Below are positions 60,209 to 64,000 of a DNA stretch of 64,000 bases, in pieces. Each line of letters begins with the position of its first letter. Position 1 is the first letter of the stretch. Under the pieces are notes generated by a model. It made no database searches. It was not told the origin of the DNA and saw nothing but the letters and a program-made list of their open reading frames with translations. The translations under genes and the position numbers were made by a program. The DNA lies in contig CANQMN010000001.1 in assembly GCA_947624965.1 (NCBI GenBank), forward strand, positions 1-64,000, read 5' to 3'. The stretch is from an uncultured Clostridia bacterium (lineage in GTDB: Bacteria > Bacillota > Clostridia > Christensenellales > Borkfalkiaceae).

Positions 60209-60680
60209 GCTGTTTCTCCGTGAGCATTTCGTATATCTTTTTCGGCACATAGTCCGCATAGGGCTTGCCGAAATCCATGCAATTTTTCACAAGGGTGGAA
60301 CTGACGTGGAGAAAGGCTTTCTCCGAGGGAAAATAGAGCGTGAGGAAGTTCCCGTCGAGATCGCGGCTCGCATAGAAGTCCGCGTTCTCGTACTCGAAGT
60401 CCACCGTATTTCGCACGCCGCGCACATAAAAGACGGTGCGTTCCTCCGCGAGGAGATCCACGGCGGTCCCGCCCCAGATGCGCGCGCGCACGCGGGGCTC
60501 CCCTTCGTAGAGGGCGGCGATCATCGCGAGCCGCTCCTCCGCGGAGAAACGGCAATGCTTCCGCTTGTTCTCCGCCACGGCGACGACGACTTCGTCGAAC
60601 AGCGCGAGGCACTTCTTCACGGTGTCCTCGTGTCCGACGGTAAAGGGGTCGAACGTGCCCGCAAACACGCACTTTTTCAT
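60201..60680 (-). CDS. coaD: Phosphopantetheine adenylyltransferase
   Basis: 159 residues, the usual length. GTFDPFTVGH (nucleotide-binding HxGH motif) and the late SSTLVK loop mark CoaD, the fourth step of coenzyme A synthesis. ATG overlaps the rsmD stop (ATGA). Confidence 0.95.
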   Translation of the reverse strand: MKKCVFAGTFDPFTVGHEDTVKKCLALFDEVVVAVAENKRKHCRFSAEERLAMIAALYEGEPRVRARIWGGTAVDLLAEERTVFYVRGVRNTVDFEYENADFYASRDLDGNFLTLYFPSEKAFLHVSSTLVKNCMDFGKPYADYVPKKIYEMLTEKQHV

Positions 60681-61207
60681 AGTTCTCTCCCGAAGATGGT
60701 GATTTTCGTTCTGCCGTACCGCCGCACATCCGCGATGTGCCAGCCCGCGGGCGCAATTTCCTCCCGCTCGCTCTCGTAGACGACGACGCCGCCTTCTGCG
60801 AGCGCGCCCTTTGCCGCGAGCGCGCCGAGCGCTTCCGCCGCGCAGTCCATGCGATAGGGCGGGTCCGCGAACACGATGTCGAACGCGCCGTGCACGGCGG
60901 CGATGCAGGCGCGGTAATCGAGGCGGAACGTCCGCGCGTCCGCCCCGAGAAGGGCGAGATTTTTGCGCAGGATCGCGAGGCTCTCCGCGGACGCGTCGTT
61001 AAAGACGGCTTCCGCCGCGCCGCGCGAGAGCGCTTCGAGCCCGAGCGCGCCGCTCCCCGCGAACAGATCGAGCACGCGCGCGCCGAGAAGGCGCGGCGAG
61101 AGGATCTGGAACAGGGATTCCTTCACCCTGTCCGCGGTGGGGCGCACGTCCTCCCCCGCAAAGGAGACGAGCTTCCTGCCGCGATATTTTCCCGCGATGA
61201 TCCTCAC
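60677..61207 (-). CDS. rsmD: 16S rRNA (guanine966-N2)-methyltransferase RsmD
   Basis: 176 residues. IIAGKYRGRKL, RPTADRVKESLFQIL, VLDLFAGSGALGLEALSRGA (SAM motif) and FADPPYRM are family signatures. The start is a GTG at 61207 that overlaps the stop of the upstream membrane-protein gene (GTGA). It is usually next to coaD, as here. Confidence 0.94.
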   Translation of the reverse strand: MRIIAGKYRGRKLVSFAGEDVRPTADRVKESLFQILSPRLLGARVLDLFAGSGALGLEALSRGAAEAVFNDASAESLAILRKNLALLGADARTFRLDYRACIAAVHGAFDIVFADPPYRMDCAAEALGALAAKGALAEGGVVVYESEREEIAPAGWHIADVRRYGRTKITIFGREL

Positions 61208-61923
61208 TTCTTTTTCGCCTTCTTGCCCGCCTTCTCGATCTCCTCTTCGCGCTCGCTCTGCCGCGCCTTCCGGTTCTTTTCCACCATCGCGCCGACGATA
61301 TAGAACACGCCCGTAATGAGGATGGGAAGAAGGATCATGAGCGCGGACCAGACGGCGGGAACGCTCTTTGCCGCGTCGAGCACGCCCGCCTCTTTTTGGG
61401 CGCCCCACGCCCACATGACGGGAAGAAACGCCCACGGCGCGAACATCGCGAGCCCCGTGCCGCCCACGGCGGGCGCGAACGACCAGATGAGAATGAGCAC
61501 GAGCACGGGCACGCCGATGAGAAATCCGATGTAAAATCCCTTCCACGGGCTGTATTCCCGCTCCACGTGGTGATCGCCGCCCGAGGGAATGCCGAACAGC
61601 TCGTTCCTGCGGTGCAGACAGCCCGTGAGATAGGCGTCGTAGTGCATGACGCCGTACTGGAAGGCGAGATGACCGTTGAACGCCGCGCCGCCCAGAATAA
61701 ACACGACGCCGAGCACGATCTCGATCGTCGTTTGATCTTTTTCCGAAATGACCTGACAGGCAAGGGACAAAAGGCTCATGAAAAGGTACATGAGAAAGGG
61801 CGTAACCATGCGCCGCCAGCATTCCTTTTGGATGCGCCAAAAGAGCTGCCACTTCGTGGGGTGCGCGTAATCGCGCCTAACCGACTCTTCCCTGCTTTGT
61901 TCCTGTGTTTTTTTCCGAGACAT
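61204..61923 (-). CDS. Four- to five-TM membrane protein of unknown function
   Basis: 239 residues. A charged N-terminus (about 33 residues) precedes TM helices near 42-60, 66-88, 128-148, 151-170 and 190-213; the C-terminus is Lys/Glu-rich and cytoplasmic (EREEEIEKAGKKAKKK). No domain is recognised. It is coupled by overlap to rsmD. Confidence 0.75.
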   Translation of the reverse strand: MSRKKTQEQSREESVRRDYAHPTKWQLFWRIQKECWRRMVTPFLMYLFMSLLSLACQVISEKDQTTIEIVLGVVFILGGAAFNGHLAFQYGVMHYDAYLTGCLHRRNELFGIPSGGDHHVEREYSPWKGFYIGFLIGVPVLVLILIWSFAPAVGGTGLAMFAPWAFLPVMWAWGAQKEAGVLDAAKSVPAVWSALMILLPILITGVFYIVGAMVEKNRKARQSEREEEIEKAGKKAKKK

Positions 61924-61946
61924 ACGGTGCTCCGTAGGGGGTTGCC

Positions 61947-62423
61947 CTATTCCTCATTATACCCCGACAGCGCGCGCGCTGTCAAGCGGTTTTCATAAAT
62001 GCGCACGCCCCGCTCGGTAACGAGCGCGTCGAGGGGAACGTCGTGCGCTTCCCGCGGGAGCGCTTCTACGGCTTGTCCCGCATAGGCGAGCCCCACCCGC
62101 ACCGTCGCGGGATTGCGCGCGAGATATCTGTCGTAATATCCCCCGCCGTAGCCGAGCCGATACCCCTCCCCGTCGAAGGCGAGAAGCGGCACGAGCGCGA
62201 CCTCGCAGAAGCCGTCCTCCCCCGCGACCGGTTCCCGGACGCCGAGCGGGCTCACCTCCGTCTCGCCGAAGGGGAGCGCGAGCAGCTTGTCCCCGCATAC
62301 GCGCGGAAGGCGCACTTCCTTCCCCGCCGCAAGGAGCGCGGAGACGATCCGCGCCGTCGCGACCTCGCTGCGGAACGCGTTGTAGACGAGAAAACTCCCC
62401 CGCTGTGCGAAGGGCGACGCCAA
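61947..62423 (-). CDS. 5-formyltetrahydrofolate cyclo-ligase, start frame disturbed
   Basis: The clear frame opens at a TTG (62423) and gives 158 residues with RLGYGGGYYDRYL, LAYAGQAVEALPREAHDVPLDALVTE, the family core. The family's N-terminal helix is visible in the same frame further upstream (KSALRSACAARRAELKTEER..., to about 62507), but no ATG, GTG or TTG precedes it. A GTG at 62512 that overlaps the alr stop (GTGA) would fit if one more base were present in the GAGAAG stretch. The gene is thus complete in content but has a one-base shift at its start, either real or from assembly. It activates 5-formyl-THF. Confidence 0.8.
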   Translation of the reverse strand: MASPFAQRGSFLVYNAFRSEVATARIVSALLAAGKEVRLPRVCGDKLLALPFGETEVSPLGVREPVAGEDGFCEVALVPLLAFDGEGYRLGYGGGYYDRYLARNPATVRVGLAYAGQAVEALPREAHDVPLDALVTERGVRIYENRLTARALSGYNEE

Positions 62424-62508
62424 AAAGACGCGTGCGACCGCCTCGTCCCGTTCCTCCGTTTTCAGTTCCGCGCGCCGCGCGGCGCACGCGCTCCGAAGAG
62501 CGGACTTC

Positions 62509-63501
62509 TCACTCGTAGATCTTCACCGCCTTTGCCGCAAGACGGACGAGCGCTTCGTATTCCGTCGTCCCGTGCGCGCGCGCATAGGCGGACACGTCGG
62601 CGACGATGCGCCTCCTCCTGCCGAATTTATCGTCCCCCTCTCCCACGCAGGCGTCCATGCACAGCGCGCCGAGCGCGCCCTCCATGCCCGCGCGGAAGAG
62701 ACCGTCTCCGTAGCCGACGCGCAGGGTATGAAGCGCCCCGCGCGCGGGAAATTCCCCGTACCCCGCGCCGCGCCCCACCTGTTTGGTGCGGTGGGACACC
62801 GCCGCGTAAAATTTCATCGCGGGGCGGACGGGCAGCGCGCCCGCAAACCCCTGCGGAAGATACCCGTAGAGGGCGATCCCCGCGCGCACGGCGTCGAAGC
62901 CGTCCCCCGCGAGCAGACCGCCCGTCGCCGAAAGATGGCGCACGCACTGCGGAAACACCTCCCGCACCCGCGCCGCGGCGCGGACGAACCGCGCGCGCTG
63001 TTCGCAAGACGCCGCGCCGTCCTCGGGCGCATAGAGATGGGAATAGACCCCCGTGATCGCGATCCCCGCGCGCTTCGCTTCCCGCGCCAGCGCGCCCGCC
63101 TGCTCCTCCCGCACGCCGTAACGGTTCATGCCCGTGTTGACGGCAAGGTGCGCTTCGACGGGCTCCCCCGCCCGTTCGAGAACGTGGAGCGCGGCGCGCG
63201 AGGAGACGGTCACCGTGAGGGAATACCCCGCCGCCCGCGCGGCTTCCTCCCCGCAGAGACAGGGCGTGAGCACGAGAACGGGCTTGGAGACGCCCGCCGT
63301 GCGGAGCGCCGCCCCCTCCGTAACGGAAGCGACGGCAAACGCCGCCGCCATATCTTCGAGTTCGAGCGCGACCCGCTCCCCGCCGTGCCCGTACGCGTCG
63401 TCCTTGACGACGGCGATGAGCGGCTTTTTCGCCGCGGCGCACACCGCCGCGGCGTTCGCGCGGATATTTTTCAATGAAACGACCGCCACCGTCTCCTGCA
63501 T
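62509..63501 (-). CDS. alr: Alanine racemase
   Basis: 330 residues, somewhat shorter than usual. Lys33 in AVVKDDAYGHG is the PLP-binding residue (family VVKANAYGHG). YSHLYAPED, the RAGIALYGYLP loop and RVGYGDGLFR with the second catalytic Tyr continue the family pattern. It makes D-Ala for peptidoglycan. No ribosome-binding site is strong. The next gene downstream overlaps its stop. Confidence 0.9.
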   Translation of the reverse strand: MQETVAVVSLKNIRANAAAVCAAAKKPLIAVVKDDAYGHGGERVALELEDMAAAFAVASVTEGAALRTAGVSKPVLVLTPCLCGEEAARAAGYSLTVTVSSRAALHVLERAGEPVEAHLAVNTGMNRYGVREEQAGALAREAKRAGIAITGVYSHLYAPEDGAASCEQRARFVRAAARVREVFPQCVRHLSATGGLLAGDGFDAVRAGIALYGYLPQGFAGALPVRPAMKFYAAVSHRTKQVGRGAGYGEFPARGALHTLRVGYGDGLFRAGMEGALGALCMDACVGEGDDKFGRRRRIVADVSAYARAHGTTEYEALVRLAAKAVKIYE

Positions 63502-63533
63502 GCCATCATGCTATGCGGCGGGCGGCGGAAAGG

Positions 63534-64000
63534 TTACGCCTTGTACAGCATGCGGCGGCAGTGCTCGCATTCGACGAGCTCCCCGCTCGCGAGCCGTCCG
63601 CGCTGGGCGAGCGAAAATTCCATGCCGCAGATGCACATGTCTCCCCCGACGGGCACCACGATGGGGAAGATGCGCTCCCGCCGCTTGGTCTTATACTTTT
63701 CGAGGATCTCGGGGGGGATGCTCTTCCCGATCTCCGCCAGCCGCGCGTTGACGGCGTCCGTCTCCGCGGCGCGCGCGTTCCTCACTTGTTTGAATTTCTC
63801 CGTGTATTCCGCGCCCTGCTTTTGCATGGCGATGGTCTGTTCGCGCAGTTTTTTATATTCGCCGATCGCCCCTTCGACGTCGGAGACGAGGCGGTTGAGC
63901 TCCGCCTTCAACCCGCGAAGCCGCTCGGAGAGCTCCTGCGCCTTTTTCTTGTAGAAAGAGACGTCGCCGCCGCTCTCTTCCAGCATGGCGTCGAGCTCGC
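63534..64000 (-). CDS. C4-type zinc-ribbon coiled-coil protein, partial
   Basis: At least 155 residues; the frame runs past the window edge. A long coiled coil (FYKKKAQELSERLRGLKAELNRLVSDVEGAIGEYKKL...) is followed by a C4 zinc ribbon at the end (CICG...CEHC). This is the family of zinc-ribbon regulatory proteins often found beside NIF3-type genes. Function unknown; a role in division or RNA metabolism is reported for some relatives. Confidence 0.85.
   Translation of the reverse strand, partial: ELDAMLEESGGDVSFYKKKAQELSERLRGLKAELNRLVSDVEGAIGEYKKLREQTIAMQKQGAEYTEKFKQVRNARAAETDAVNARLAEIGKSIPPEILEKYKTKRRERIFPIVVPVGGDMCICGMEFSLAQRGRLASGELVECEHCRRMLYKA

Overview
This GC-rich window, with short intergenic gaps, looks like the chromosome of an anaerobic Clostridia-type Firmicute. 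The signs are an electron-bifurcating-type [FeFe] hydrogenase operon (hydC-hydB-hydA), a Re-citrate-synthase-like enzyme, two feo ferrous-iron loci, a YlbJ-type sporulation membrane protein, a DegV protein, ECF vitamin transporters and NTGA-overlapping gene pairs. A Christensenellales-like gut lineage is a reasonable guess, but it is inference only. No rRNA, CRISPR array, prophage or complete insertion sequence was seen.

Left end (1-5.4 kb): accessory and decaying. It holds the AT-rich tail of an unidentified gene, a gene-free stretch with a perfect hairpin, and then a two-gene unit made of a two-TM membrane protein and a protein with a C-terminal HEPN-like RX4H motif. Downstream is a minus-strand operon driven by a promoter with a TetR-style inverted repeat. 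It contains an iron-alcohol dehydrogenase collapsed to 61 residues, an ECF S component, a DUF1893-TetR fusion and an aldo/keto reductase remnant with internal deletions.

5.5-16 kb: minDE without minC, YitT, a DUF308 protein, the Re-citrate-synthase-like enzyme, the feoA-feoA-feoB-FeoB-associated Cys-rich operon under three repeated operator palindromes, an ATP-grasp ligase and an HtrA-like lipoprotein protease. 16-32 kb: the hydrogenase operon, a DMT permease, two paralogous flippase-like membrane proteins, a purine housekeeping cluster (ade-rdgB-phosphodiesterase), a heavy-metal P-type ATPase with its ArsR/SmtB repressor and operator, an RluA enzyme, and a second, divergent feoA-feoB pair.

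32-45 kb: palindromic GC-rich repeats and a purine-rich tandem-repeat tract, a large surface protein with an embedded zinc ribbon, rRNA-modification genes, a GH51 arabinofuranosidase and a Na/Pi cotransporter. Next come a tRNA-Pro(CGG) preceded by a promoter and an interrupted, hairpin-filled partial copy of the same tRNA, then a nucleoside hydrolase and asnS. 45-53 kb: proS, an ECF S component plus a DUF4430-like lipoprotein behind a cobalamin riboswitch and terminator, DegV, a phosphohexomutase and transketolase.

53-64 kb: a small lower-GC island (zinc-ribbon membrane protein divergent from an XRE regulator, plus an ASCH-domain protein with a leaderless promoter), then rarA, a patatin-like lipase and ylbJ. 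A long minus-strand cluster follows: C4 zinc-ribbon protein, alr, 5-formyl-THF cyclo-ligase, a membrane protein, rsmD, coaD, DAHP synthase and pheA. Most of the long opposite-strand ORFs in this GC-rich DNA are shadows of these genes and are not annotated.
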